DNA of 41,851 nucleotides from CAVQJU01 sp963729215. GTDB taxonomy: Bacteria; Acidobacteriota; Vicinamibacteria; Vicinamibacterales; CAVVIG01. Shown in pieces: positions 9,701 to 22,134 of this stretch. Within the stretch, counting starts at the first letter, position 1; each line of letters begins with the position of its first letter. The position numbers were made by a program, and so were the translations under genes. The stretch spans positions 1-41,851 of the forward strand of contig CAVSND010000029.1 of the NCBI GenBank assembly GCA_963729215.1, read 5' to 3'. The notes below the pieces were generated by a model that saw only the letters and a program-made list of their open reading frames with translations, did not search any database and was not told the origin of the DNA.

Positions 9701-12700
9701 CGCCAATCGTCTCGGGGCTCGCGCGGAGCGTGCCGTCGGTGAAGAAGACCTTTGACGCCAGGCGCTCGAAGAGGATCGCCTCGTCGTGCGAAATGCCCAG
9801 ATGACGAAACCCGCTCTGAGCGCTCGTGTACGCGAGCGCGAACGTGCGTGACGCGGCACTCGGATCGCGGTACTTCTGGGCGAGGGCTTCTGCCGTGGCC
9901 CGATCGGAGGCCGACGCCGGTGTTGAAGGACAGCCGCACGGATGCGCCTGGAACGAGGCGAATCCGCTGGCGGAGGCTGAAGACTGGATCGAGGACCACG
10001 CCGGTCGTGCCCGAGAGCGCCCCGCCGTCGAGTGCCGATGGACGGTCGGTATCGCGGCCGCGGCCGATGAATCGCGCGCGGTCAGTCTCCCACTCGACCG
10101 GTCCCTGCGACCGGCCTTCGAGACTCAGGACGTGTATCGCCCACACTGGCAGCTCTTTCGGATCCCTCGGGCGCCGATGGCAGAGCAGGGCCGTGCTGTC
10201 GGCGAGGTATTCCGTTTCGAGAAACAGCTTGCCGAACGCCGGATGGGCCAGATCGTCGGCCGGCGGCGCCAATACGATCTCCGCGTAGCTGGTGACCTCG
10301 ATTTCGCGGATCCGCGTGCTCTGGTTGACGACGGTGAGACGACGGACTTCGACATCGTCTTCCGTCGAGACCGCGATGTCGAGTTGCGTCGAGATTTGGT
10401 CGTCGTGGCGCCGGAACGTCGCGCGCTCGGGCCGGAATTCGACGTGGTAGTCGTCGGGCTCGGCCGCCGTCGGATGATAGGCGGCCGACCAGACAGCGCC
10501 GCTCCGCACGTCACGCAGATAGACGAACTGCGCGCCTGGATCCCGCGTCGGATCGCGGCGCGACTTCGTCACGGCGAGACTTCGCCAGAAGCTGGCGCCG
10601 CCGCCGCCGTTGGTGACGACGGTCACGTAGGTGCCGTTCGACAGGAACTGGGCGTGCGGAAACACCGTATGCGGCGATCGCCAGTACCGGACCGCGACAG
10701 CTGACGGCGAGGCCAGTGCGCGCATCTCATCGAGCGGGCGCGGCTGAATCGCCGGCACGTGACGGGGCATGCGCTCCTGGAGCAGCAGTTCGGTCGCCTG
10801 CACGCGGGTGTCGGCATGAAAACGCCTCACCATCGCGTCGCCCAGCAGCGCGTTGGCGAGGGCCACGAGCGTCATGCCGGCGTGGTGAGCCAGATAGGTG
10901 CGGACCACGGTGCCGCCCGCCGGGGTTGTGCCGGGCGCTGGCCCGTCTGCGTCGCTCTCTCGCACGGTGTAGTCGATGGCGTCGAAGAATCCGTACTCCC
11001 CTTCGAGGCCGGCCGCGGTCAGCCGTCGCAGGTTGCTCGCGCTCTGCGCGGGATCGATCATGGCGGCCAGGGCGGTGGCGTACGGTGCGACCACGAGCTC
11101 ATCGCCCAGTCCCCGCTTCAGGCCAAGGCCCGGCACGCCGAAGGCCTTGTACTGATAGGTGTGGTGGTGATCGACCACGTTGTAGGCGGATTCGGAAATC
11201 CCCCACGGCACGCCCCTGGCCGCGGCATAGTCCATCTGGCGGCGGACCACCATGGAGCACGATTCATCGAGTAGTGTGTCCGGGTAGCTGCGCATGACGA
11301 GCAGCGGCATCAGGTACTCGAACATCGTGGCGCTCCACGACAACAGGACCAGTGCGCCGCGGACGCTGGTGACCGCGCGTCCGAGGTGAAACCAGTGCGA
11401 CTCGGCGACGTCGCCTTTGGCGATCGCGAGGAAGCTGGCCAGACGCGATTCGGAGGCCAGGAGATCGTAGTGGGAGGGATCGGGGCGACCCGGCCCCTCC
11501 TGGTCCGCCAGGCGATAGCCGATGGTGAACAGCTGTCGCAGTGGGTCATAGACGAAGGCGAAGTTCATGTCGTCAAACAGCGCGGCCGCCCGAGCGGCCA
11601 GCTGGTCGAGATGCAACTCACGCAGTGCGACCGTCAGCGTCAGGAGCGCGCCCGCGAGGTTGCCGCTGTCGACCGTCGAGATATAGGAGGGCGGAAGGGG
11701 CGCCAACGTACGCGTGTCGTACCAGTTCAGGAGATGACCTTCGACCCGTTCCAGGCTTTCGACGGTGGTCAGCGTGGCGTCAATCCGGCGCGCCATGTCG
11801 TCGGCGTCGATGAAGCCGAAGTCGTGCGCGGCGACCGTGGCCAGCAGCGCCATCCCGATGTTGGTCGGCGACGTGCGGTGCGCGATCGTCACTTCCGGAA
11901 CGACCTGGACGTTGTCAGGCGGAAGCGCGTGGTCCTCCGGGCCGGCAAATGTCTCGAAGTACCGCCAGGTCTTGAGCGCCACGGATTCGAGAAACTCGCG
12001 GTCCTCGGCGCCAAGCACCGCACGACGCGTTGGGGCGGGCCGGCTCAGCGCGTACGCAATCAGCGGTGCCGCCGCCCAGAGCGCAAGTACGGGGACCGAT
12101 ATGGCCAGGGCGCCAGGGCGGATCGCCGCGACCAGGGCCACGCTGCCAAATGCCACGAGCGGGCTCGCGACCATCTCCCGCATGAACACGTTTAGACGCG
12201 GGACACCGCTGCGGTGCGTGCTGGCGGCGGCCGTCTCCCACTCGAGCAGGCGTCTTTTGGTGATGCCCACGCGAACGAGCGTGACCAATGATCGCGTGAA
12301 GCATCTCGCAGGCCTGGATGGCGAGAAACGCCATTTGCAACGAGGCGCGCGCGGCGTCGGTCTGGAAGTCCTTGACGGCCGCTCTCAGGAATACCGGCCC
12401 GGATTCGAGCGGTGACGGCCCGGCGGGCAGTTGCAGCAGGCGCAGGACGATCGGCAGCGCGGCCGCGGCGAGCCCGATCGCCGTCCAGACAACAGGGTTT
12501 CCCGGCAGCACCGTCCAGCCGGCCAGGAGGATCGCGACCGTGGCCGGCGCCATCAGGCTGCGGCGCAGGTTGTCGAGAATCTTCCAGCGCGACATGAGCG
12601 GCAGGCGATTGCGCCGCAACCCCTCACGCGACGGCACGAACGGAAAGAGCCACCAGAGAATCTGCCAGTCGCCGCGCACCCAGCGGTGCTGACGCCGCGC

Positions 12701-14980
12701 ATGCGCGAGCACGCTCGACGGGTAGTCGTCCACGACTTCCACGTCGGTGACCAGGGCCGCGCGCGCATACAGGCCCTCGAACAGGTCGTGCGACAGCAAC
12801 GCGTTTTCGGGCACGCGTCCGTCGAGCGACGCGACAAATGCCTCGACGTCATAGAGGCCCTTGCCGGTGTAGATGCCTTCGTTGAAGAGATCCTGGTAGA
12901 CATCCGACACGGCCGTCGTATACGGATCCACGCCCGTGTGCCCCGCGTACGTCCGTGCGAAGAGGGAGCCAGCGGCGCTCGCCATCGTGACGCTGACGCG
13001 GGGCTGCAGGATGCCGTAGCCTGCCGTGACGCGGCCCACGCGCGCGTCGAAACGGGGCGCATTCAACGGATGGGCGATGATGCCCACCAGCTCCTTTGCG
13101 GCGTCGCGCGGCAGGCGAGTGTCGGTGTCCAGGGTGATGCAATAGCGGACGGACGGCAGGATTCGCAGGTCGCCTTCCTGGACGCTGAAGCTCGTATCGG
13201 ATGCGCCCTTGAGCAGCCGGTTGAATTCCTCGATCTTCCCGCGCTTCCGCTCCCATCCCATCCACACCTGTTCCCGGGCGTTCCAGCGGCGTTCGCGATG
13301 AAACAGGAAAAATCGATCCGCATGTCCCGGACCGAATTGCCGATTGAGGCGTTCGATGCCCTCGCGCGCGGCGGCGAGAATCCCGGCATCGCCAGCCTGC
13401 TCGCAGGAATCGGCGTCCACGAAGTCGCCGAGGATCGCGAAATGGATGCACCGATCGAGGTTGCCCAGCGCGAGCACCTCGACGTGCTCGAGCAGCGCCG
13501 CCACCGAGGCCTCGCTCGTCAGCAGCGTCGGGACCACGACCATCGTGCGGGCATCGTCCGGGAGATGATCCGAGAAGTCGAGGCGGGGAAGACGGCGGGG
13601 CGGGATCGCCCAGGCGACGACGCGCTGCGTCAGCGAGATGGCGATATCGGCCGCCGGGACGAGCAACAGCATCAGGAGGATCGACACGGTGAGCGTGGTC
13701 GCATCCGCGTGACGCGCGTAGGCGGCGCAGGCCGCGAGCAGCAGCGCCGTTATGGCCGCAATCGGTCCGAGGTAGAGCAGCGTCGAATGGGCGAACGCCA
13801 GGCGCTTGACCCGGTTCGCGATCCCCGGCCGGTACGCCACGTCGATCTCGAGCTCACGCCGTCCGTCGTCGATGAGATGGAATCCGACGTGGGCGGCCCG
13901 GTCCGTGCGCGAGCCGTTCGCGGCCGCCTGCCGCGCGCTTTCGACAGCCCGCAGGGCCACCCGTACCTGCGCCTCGCCGCTTGGCGCCGCGAGCTCCTCG
14001 ACGGCCTGGCGCTGCCGATCGCGGCTGAGAAAATCCATCCGGGCATACGCGCCCGCGGGATCGCGCTGCAGGGCCTGCTCGACGAGGCTGACCGACTCGA
14101 CATACTGGCGCCAGTCGAGCGCGGAGCAGAGACGCAAGCTGGCGATGGCATTGGCCACCGACACCTGGTCCGCCGCCTGGCGCTGGTGTTCACCGCGAAT
14201 CGCCGCTTCCGCGGTTGTCTCGCGCGATGCGAGGTGCTCCTCGACGGCCGTCCGGATCGACGACAACTGAAGGCCGTACTCGCGGATCCGATGCAGCAGC
14301 TGGACGACGGACGCGATGCCGAAGGTCGACGCCAGCGCCAGGACCTCCTGCCGTCTGGCATTCTCCGTCTGGTGTTCGATCCGCGAGACATACGCGTCGG
14401 CAGCGAGGCGTGCCCGGCGCGCCTCCAGTGTGTCGGAGGCCAGCCGCCTCAGATTCTCGATGAGCGCCAGCTTCAGCATGCTGGGCCACGCCCAGAGCTC
14501 GCCGATTGTCAGGGGGGCGACGCGCTGATAGCTGTTCACGAACACCGCGAGCTGCTGGCGGTCGATCAAGCTGTCGCTGTGGCGCACCAGCTCGACGGCC
14601 ATCGCATAGATGCGCGTGTGCCCGGCCTGCTCGCGCGACGCCAGCGTCGGCAGCTGCCGGTAGTAGGTGCCGGGCAGATGCTGGCGGATGTCGCCGATTT
14701 CCGACGCGATCAAATGGAAGTTATCGAGCAGCCATTCGGCGGCGGCGGTGATCCCCTCTCCGGTCCGTACGTCGCCCGCCAGCGTCCGGTATGCGCGGCG
14801 CAGCACGCGCGCGTTATCGTGAAATCTCGGGAAGATGTTCCGGGCACGCCGGCGACGCGGGTTCGCGTCGGTGGTGAAGCTCGCGGCCAGCGCGAGCGCG
14901 CGCTCCTGAAGCCGCTCCACGCTGAGCAACTCGTCGCGAAATGGTTTGTCCGATGACGGCGCTTTCGCCCGCCACAGCAT
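6791..14980 (-). CDS. ndvB: cyclic beta-1,2-glucan synthase (NdvB/ChvB-like), three frameshifts
   Basis: One locus of about 2,730 codons, the usual size for this family, read in four successive frames. The N-terminal segment holds a helical region, membrane segments and the GT84 glycosyltransferase core, with DTDTRLP (about residue 616) and QHRWVRGDWQ (about 760). More membrane helices follow. Next comes the glycoamylase-like domain (VVDHHHTYQYKAFGVPG), which in this family trims or controls the chain. Two GH94-type beta-sandwich/phosphorylase modules follow, with catalytic-type GAGDWNDGMNRVG near 7,760 and the GPTHRCRGV-like C-terminal lid. Frameshifts lie near 12,290, 9,915 and 7,868; each joins good family sequence on both sides, so they look like single-base errors. 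The ATG at 14980 follows GGAGGG and is preferred over a TTG at 15019. In rhizobia and Brucella these enzymes make periplasmic cyclic glucan used in osmoadaptation and host interaction. Confidence 0.88.
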
Positions 14981-15056
14981 GCGCCCTCCGGGAATGCTTT
15001 GGTGAGGGCTGGAGGCCAACCGGGCCGCAGGGCTCAGGAAAGCGGGATTGAGATCT

Positions 15057-15066
15057 CACTATAGTG
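15057..15066. promoter_or_regulatory. 10-base palindrome CACTATAGTG
   Basis: A perfect palindrome in the divergent region between the glucan synthase gene and the plus-strand small membrane protein gene. A second perfect palindrome, TCGCG-A-CGCGA, follows at 15070-15080. Both are short; either could be part of an operator or chance in GC-rich DNA. Confidence 0.3.
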
Positions 15067-15100
15067 GAATCGCGACGCGATCCGATAGCGTCACGCGCCG

Positions 15101-15116
15101 TGTTCAATAGTGAACA
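15101..15116. promoter_or_regulatory. operator-like inverted repeat TGTTCA-N4-TGAACA
   Basis: A perfect 6-4-6 inverted repeat (TGTTCAATAGTGAACA) in the intergenic region, 120 bases upstream of the glucan synthase start and 34 bases upstream of the plus-strand membrane gene start. Its size and symmetry are typical of sites for dimeric helix-turn-helix repressors. No regulator gene of that kind is adjacent, so the binding protein is unknown. Confidence 0.4.
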
Positions 15117-15149
15117 GGCCAGGGTTCGACATGCGCGTAGTGTTGAAGC

Positions 15150-15389
15150 ATGTTCACATCCCTTCGAAGTCGATTGGCCGGAATCTGGGTGTTCGCCGTG
15201 ATTGTGTTGGCGGCATCCAGTGTGGTCCTGGGCCTCTCGATCACCGCGAGCACGGCGTTGCTCTGGCTGCTGGCGTGCATCGTGCCGCCCGGAGTCATGC
15301 TGATGATCTGGCCCAGCACACCTCCTTTGACCATCGCGGAATTGCTGCATTCCGTCGACGCCCCTGCGAAGGCAGGTCGCGAATCATGA
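15150..15389 (+). CDS. small membrane protein, coupled to next gene
   Basis: 79 residues with two clear hydrophobic helices: residues 11-32 (IWVFAVIVLAASSVVLGLSI) and 36-55 (ALLWLLACIVPPGVMLMIW). A short polar tail follows. Its TGA stop overlaps the ATG of the following gene (ATGA at 15386-15389), a strong sign of translational coupling and of a shared transcript. I do not recognise the family; with the downstream secreted protein it may form an envelope pair. Confidence 0.65.
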   Translation: MFTSLRSRLAGIWVFAVIVLAASSVVLGLSITASTALLWLLACIVPPGVMLMIWPSTPPLTIAELLHSVDAPAKAGRES

Positions 15390-16090
15390 CACGAGGCAGA
15401 GTCGCTCCCGTGCTCATAGCCGGCCTGGTTCTCGTGCTGACCAGCGCCGCGCTGCAAGGGCAGGACGCGCGTCCGCGATATCGCGCCTTCATTCTCGGCA
15501 GCGGCCTTTCGTCGGTAGCGGCGCAGGTCGTTCTGACGCCCTCAGATGCCACGGCGGTTCACGTGCGGCCCGCGCTCATTCAGACGTTGACGTGGCGGCA
15601 GCCCTACTTTGCGGCTGGTTCGAACGCCCCGCAGACAGACCCGGTCGGGCAGATTGTGTTCGGCTTCTACAACGATCAGCTTTTCAGGCTGGTGGTCGAC
15701 TACGACCGCCAGCGCACCGAGGGCATGACCGACGCCGACATGATTCACGCCCTTTCCGAGACGTACGGCGCGATGGTGAAGCCCAGAACGAAAACATCCG
15801 CGAAGGTTCCGACGCAGTTTGACGTCGAATCAGGCGAGCCGATCGGCACATGGGGGACACCAGAATATTCGCTGGTTCTGTTCCATTTGACATTCGCGGG
15901 AGGGTTTCGAGTCGTCGTGACCTCGACCGAGCTCGACGCGCTCGCCAGGTCGGCGACCGCGCTGGCCATACGCCTCGACCAGCGCGAGGCGCCCCAGCGC
16001 GCGATTGACCAGCAGAAGAAGGACGACGAAGACGCGCGCGCATCCCAGGAAAAGGCGCGTGTGACGAACAAAGCCGCGTTTCGACCCTGA
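15386..16090 (+). CDS. secreted hypothetical protein
   Basis: 234 residues. The signal peptide (MTRGRVAPVLIAGLVLVLTS, followed by AALQGQ) gives a likely cleavage after ALQG. The mature part has mixed alpha/beta character (QIVFGFYNDQLFRLVVDYD, then MTDADMIHALSETYG) and ends with a charged helix (DQQKKDDEDARASQEKAR). A segment describing import of a substrate value and a Tyr-rich strand recalls small periplasmic proteins of unknown function. The start is chosen at the ATG that overlaps the upstream stop and begins the signal peptide; the frame is open further upstream but without signal sequence. Function unknown; probably periplasmic. Confidence 0.65.
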   Translation: MTRGRVAPVLIAGLVLVLTSAALQGQDARPRYRAFILGSGLSSVAAQVVLTPSDATAVHVRPALIQTLTWRQPYFAAGSNAPQTDPVGQIVFGFYNDQLFRLVVDYDRQRTEGMTDADMIHALSETYGAMVKPRTKTSAKVPTQFDVESGEPIGTWGTPEYSLVLFHLTFAGGFRVVVTSTELDALARSATALAIRLDQREAPQRAIDQQKKDDEDARASQEKARVTNKAAFRP

Positions 16091-16439
16091 ACGAGCACGT
16101 CGGATCGTCTCGCTTTCCTGAGCTCCTGCAGGCTTATCCCGCGGCATCTTCCGCGCCTTCCGCTTCAGTCCCTCATCAAGGCCTCCAGAACGGATGTGTG
16201 TATGTCTATCGACTCACGGGCTGACATCATTCCGTACGAACGCTTTCTCGATGTCCGTCAACGCCGGCAAGCCATCGCTGCGGCGACGGGTACACCGACG
16301 CTTCCGCCTGCCGACCTGACCTCCGAATCGCCGAACGCAATGCCTGACGGAGCGGGTGTCGCGGCCGAGGGGCCCAGCGACCGTCCCCCCGCGACGCGTG
16401 CGACATGCCCATAGTGCGTGCGGCCTGTCAGCAGTGTCG
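16091..16439 (+). other. region upstream of the chaperonin block, possible small ORF
   Basis: About 350 bases. An open frame from 16202 to 16414 (starting MSIDSRADIIPYERFLDVRQ) looks partly protein-like, and a GGATGTG element precedes it, but the second half is Pro/Ala/Ser-rich and unconvincing. It could be a short gene or the N-terminal part of the following gene if an indel separates them. No CIRCE element (TTAGCACTC-N9-GAGTGCTAA) and no clear heat-shock promoter were found here. Confidence 0.3.
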
Positions 16440-16964
16440 GTGCTTGTGACGAGCCCGCTACGTGAGCTGCTCGCAATCGATCATCGTCAGGCCCTGGAGT
16501 TTTTCGTGGTGCGCCTGCAGGACGTGACGGAGGCCGCCGTCGATCGAGACGAGCTGCTCTACAACGCCAGCCTGTTGGCGCATTACGCCCAGGTCTCCAC
16601 GCACCCCGATACCGACTTGCCGACGCCAGCGAGTCTCAGCGCGGTGTTCGACCACTTTGTCGCGGACACGACGCCGCGAAACGACACGCGCCTCATGGAA
16701 ACCGCGGCGGCCCAGTGTTTGTTGCTGGCAGGATTCTTCGAGGACCAGATGCGAGTACGACACAACATCCGCTGGTATGCCCAGCTGGGCGCCAATTTCT
16801 TCCGTCGCGCCGCCTTGTACGAGCCGTCTCCACCTAAAGCCCGGCTCCTCGACGCCATGGCGCAACGCTTCGAGCCCTGGCGTCAGCGTCACGCGCAGCT
16901 GAGCCGAGAACTGCGGGACCAACCCTATCTGCTGGCCCCGCCCAACCCGCCCACGTCACCCTAG
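16440..16964 (+). CDS. unknown protein, first gene of chaperonin block (copy 1)
   Basis: About 174 residues if started at the GTG at 16440 (VLVTSPLRELLAIDHRQALE); the frame is open to 16356 but the earlier residues are Pro/Arg-rich and unlikely. The protein is all-helical in appearance: EFFVVRLQDVTEAAVDRDEL, LYNASLLAHYAQVS, then a conserved-looking block from residue 86 (METAAAQCLLLAGFFEDQMR, then RHNIRWYAQLGANFFRRAAL) and FEPWRQRHAQLSRELRDQPY. It has no signal peptide, membrane helix or known motif. It ends 16 bases before groES, and its 3' half is repeated before the second groES, so it belongs to the duplicated unit. The start codon and any indel near it are uncertain. Function unknown; context suggests a role with the chaperonin or slipin. 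Confidence 0.6.
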   Translation: MLVTSPLRELLAIDHRQALEFFVVRLQDVTEAAVDRDELLYNASLLAHYAQVSTHPDTDLPTPASLSAVFDHFVADTTPRNDTRLMETAAAQCLLLAGFFEDQMRVRHNIRWYAQLGANFFRRAALYEPSPPKARLLDAMAQRFEPWRQRHAQLSRELRDQPYLLAPPNPPTSP

Positions 16965-16980
16965 TCAGGAGTCGAAATCC

Positions 16981-17292
16981 ATGAATGTCAGACCACTCCA
17001 CGATCGCCTCATCATCCAGCGCCTCGAGGAAGGCGAACAGCACGTCGGCGGGATCATCATCCCGGACTCCGCGAAGGAGAAGCCGCAGCAGGGCAAAGTC
17101 ATCGCCGCCGGGAATGGCAAGTCGAAGGACGACGGCACACGGACCCCGCTCGACGTCAAGGCCGGCGATCTCATCCTCTTCGGGAAGTACTCGGGGCAGG
17201 AGATCAAACTCGACGGTGAGGATTACATCATCATGCGCGAAGACGAAGTGCTCGGCGTCGTCGGCGGCTCCAGCACGAAGAAAGCGAAGTAG
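16981..17292 (+). CDS. groES: co-chaperonin GroES (copy 1)
   Basis: 103 residues, the normal Hsp10 length. It shows the Hsp10 opening NVRPLHDRLIIQRLEEGE, the mobile loop VGGIIIPDSAKEKPQQGKV (with the Ile-Ile-Ile GroEL-contact motif), AGDLILFGKYSG and the final YIIMREDEVLGVV. It caps the GroEL ring. A CAGGAG ribosome binding site lies nine bases before the ATG. groEL follows after 10 bases. The last residues (GGSSTKKAK) differ from copy 2 (DGAGAKKK), and Ser/Leu and Thr/Ile substitutions occur elsewhere. Confidence 0.97.
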   Translation: MNVRPLHDRLIIQRLEEGEQHVGGIIIPDSAKEKPQQGKVIAAGNGKSKDDGTRTPLDVKAGDLILFGKYSGQEIKLDGEDYIIMREDEVLGVVGGSSTKKAK

Positions 17293-17302
17293 GAGATAAC
17301 TA

Positions 17303-18922
<1,620 letters not shown>

Positions 18923-18940
18923 CGCGTTGATCCCGTTCGG

Positions 18941-19001
18941 TGTAGTGCAGGCAGGCCTGCCAGGACGCGGGCGCACCGCAAACCTGAAGGTTTGCACTAC
19001 A
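18941..19001. repeat. REP/MITE-like nested inverted repeat
   Basis: A 61-base element bounded by TGTAGTGCA (18941-18949) and its exact reverse complement TGCACTACA (18993-19001). Inside are the palindrome GCAGGCCTGC (18951-18960) and the hairpin GCAAACCT-GA-AGGTTTGC (18978-18995). The architecture is that of a small non-coding dispersed repeat. It sits only in the groEL-slipin spacer of copy 1 and is absent from copy 2, so it probably inserted, or was replaced, after the duplication. It could also act as an mRNA-stabilising hairpin. Confidence 0.7.
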
Positions 19002-19026
19002 CACAACTGGAAATGGGCTTTCTACC

Positions 19027-19788
19027 ATGATTACCACCATCATCGTGTTTGCGATTGTTTTCGTCCTCGCGGCTAACTCTCTTCGGGTTGTGAAGGAGTA
19101 CGACCGCGGCGTGATCTTCTTTCTGGGCAAGTACACGGGCGTGCGCGGCCCCGGCCTGATCATTCTGATCCCGATCTTCGAGCAGATGACGCGGGTCACC
19201 TTGCGCACGATCACGATGAACATTCCCTCGCAGAAGATCATCACGAAGGACAATGTCTCCATTGACATCGCCGCGGTCGCGTACTACCACATCGTCGACC
19301 CGACGAAGTCGGTGATCGCCATCGAGAATGTGAACGCCGCCATCAACCAGATCAGCCAGACGACCGTGCGGAATGTCGTGGGCCAGTTCAGCCTCGATCA
19401 GCTCCTGTCCCAGACGCTGGCTATCAACGCCAAGATCAAGGATGTGATTGACGGGCATACCGAGCCGTGGGGCGCCCAGGTGACAGCCGTCGAGATCAAG
19501 GACATCACGCTTCCGGACAACATGCAGCGGGCCATGGCCAAGGAGGCCGAGGCCGAGCGCGAGCGCCGCGCGAAAATCGTGGCGGCCGAAGGTGAGTTTC
19601 AGGCGGCGGTCAAGCTTGGCGAGGCTGCGGATATCATCTCGCAGCATCCGGTGGCGCTGCAGTTGCGAACCCTGCAAACGATGGCGGAGATCAGCGTCGA
19701 GAAGAATTCCACCATTATCTTCCCGGCTCAGTTCATGACCACGGTCCAGGAGGCCATCAAGATGATTCGCGGAGACGGGGCGGCGTGA
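19027..19788 (+). CDS. slipin/stomatin-like SPFH protein (copy 1)
   Basis: 253 residues. An N-terminal membrane helix (residues 1-20, MITTIIVFAIVFVLAA) is followed by the SPFH/band-7 domain: VVKEYDRGVIFFLGKYTGVR, GPGLIILIP, IPSQKIITKDNVSIDIAAVA and TTVRNVVGQFSLDQLL. A coiled coil rich in Glu/Ala/Arg (AMAKEAEAERERRAKIVAAE) and a short C-terminal tail complete the protein. Bacterial slipins oligomerise on the membrane and commonly pair with an NfeD-type protein; no NfeD gene is next to either copy. The ribosome binding site is weak. The gene lies 104 bases after groEL, with the REP-like element between, and may be on the same transcript. Confidence 0.92.
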   Translation: MITTIIVFAIVFVLAANSLRVVKEYDRGVIFFLGKYTGVRGPGLIILIPIFEQMTRVTLRTITMNIPSQKIITKDNVSIDIAAVAYYHIVDPTKSVIAIENVNAAINQISQTTVRNVVGQFSLDQLLSQTLAINAKIKDVIDGHTEPWGAQVTAVEIKDITLPDNMQRAMAKEAEAERERRAKIVAAEGEFQAAVKLGEAADIISQHPVALQLRTLQTMAEISVEKNSTIIFPAQFMTTVQEAIKMIRGDGAA

Positions 19789-19794
19789 TGAAGC

Positions 19795-20079
19795 ATGGAA
19801 ACAGCGGGGGCCCAGTGTCTGTTGATGGCGGGGTTCTTCGAGGACCAGATGCGGTCGCGGCACAACATCCGCTGGTATGCCCAGCTGGGCGCCACGTTCT
19901 TCAGCCGTGCCGCCCTGAACGAATCGTCTCCACGCAAAGCCCGGCTGCTCGACGCCATTGCGAAACGCTTCGAGCCCTGGCGTCAGCGTCACGCCCAGCT
20001 GAGTCGCGAACTGCGGGACCAGCCCTATCTGCTGGTCCCGCCCGTCCCGCCCCGTCACCGTAATCAGGAGTCGAAATCC
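19795..20079 (+). pseudogene. truncated copy 2 of the unknown gene, in frame with groES
   Basis: The sequence matches residues 86-174 of the upstream unknown protein (copy 1: METAAAQCLLLAG; here METAGAQCLLMAG) but lacks the N-terminal half. It begins at an ATG seven bases after the slipin stop. Near the 3' end one base is missing relative to copy 1, so the stop codon is lost and the frame runs directly into groES, giving a potential 197-residue fusion. The internal amino acid sequence is well conserved, so the fragment may still be translated, but it has lost half its length. Classified as a duplication remnant. Confidence 0.7.
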
Positions 20080-20388
20080 ATGCATGTCAGACCGCTCCAC
20101 GATCGCCTCATCATCCAGCGCCTCGAAGAAGGCGAACAGAAGGTCGGCGGGATCATCATCCCCGACTCCGCCAAGGAGAAGCCGCAGCAGGGCAAGGTCA
20201 TTGCCGCCGGGAACGGCAAGTCGAAGGACGACGGCACGCGCATCCCGCTCGACGTCAAGGCGGGCGACCTGATCCTCTTCGGGAAGTACCTCGGGCAGGA
20301 GATCAAACTCGACGGCGAGGAATACATCATCATGCGCGAAGACGAAGTTCTCGGCGTCGTCGACGGCGCCGGCGCGAAGAAGAAGTAG
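20080..20388 (+). CDS. groES: co-chaperonin GroES (copy 2)
   Basis: 102 residues from the ATG at 20080, with the same Hsp10 signatures as copy 1 (GGIIIPDSAKEKPQQG mobile loop, YIIMREDEVLGVV end). The ribosome binding site CAGGAG and its spacing are identical to copy 1, so independent internal initiation is the most likely mode. The same frame is open upstream through the truncated unknown gene, so an N-terminally extended GroES of 197 residues is possible. groEL copy 2 follows after 10 bases. Confidence 0.95.
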   Translation: MHVRPLHDRLIIQRLEEGEQKVGGIIIPDSAKEKPQQGKVIAAGNGKSKDDGTRIPLDVKAGDLILFGKYLGQEIKLDGEEYIIMREDEVLGVVDGAGAKKK

Positions 20389-20398
20389 GAGATAAACA

Positions 20399-22018
<1,620 letters not shown>

Positions 22019-22062
22019 CGCGCGTTCCACGACGAGGGTCGAGCGGTCTCAGTGAAGAAACA

Positions 22063-22097
22063 AAGGCCCGGCCGAAGCGCGCCGACGGCCGGGTCTT
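22063..22097 (+). terminator. stable hairpin after groEL copy 2 (possible terminator or processing site)
   Basis: AAGGCCCGGCCG (22063-22074) pairs with CGGCCGGGTCTT (22086-22097) around an 11-base loop, giving a 12-bp stem with one G-T pair. No T-tract follows, so it may attenuate or stabilise the message upstream of the second slipin instead of ending transcription. Copy 1 has no equivalent at this place. Confidence 0.5.
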
Positions 22098-22134
22098 GCA
22101 CTCAGCGCTGCCCCTGGATGTGGGAGTGACAACC

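Noticed and set aside
16091..16980. CIRCE/HrcA operator before groES
   Set aside because: No TTAGCACTC-N9-GAGTGCTAA or near match was found upstream of either groES.
18941..19001. Rho-independent terminator after groEL copy 1
   Set aside because: The hairpins lack a following T-tract and the nested flanking repeats fit a mobile or REP-like element better.
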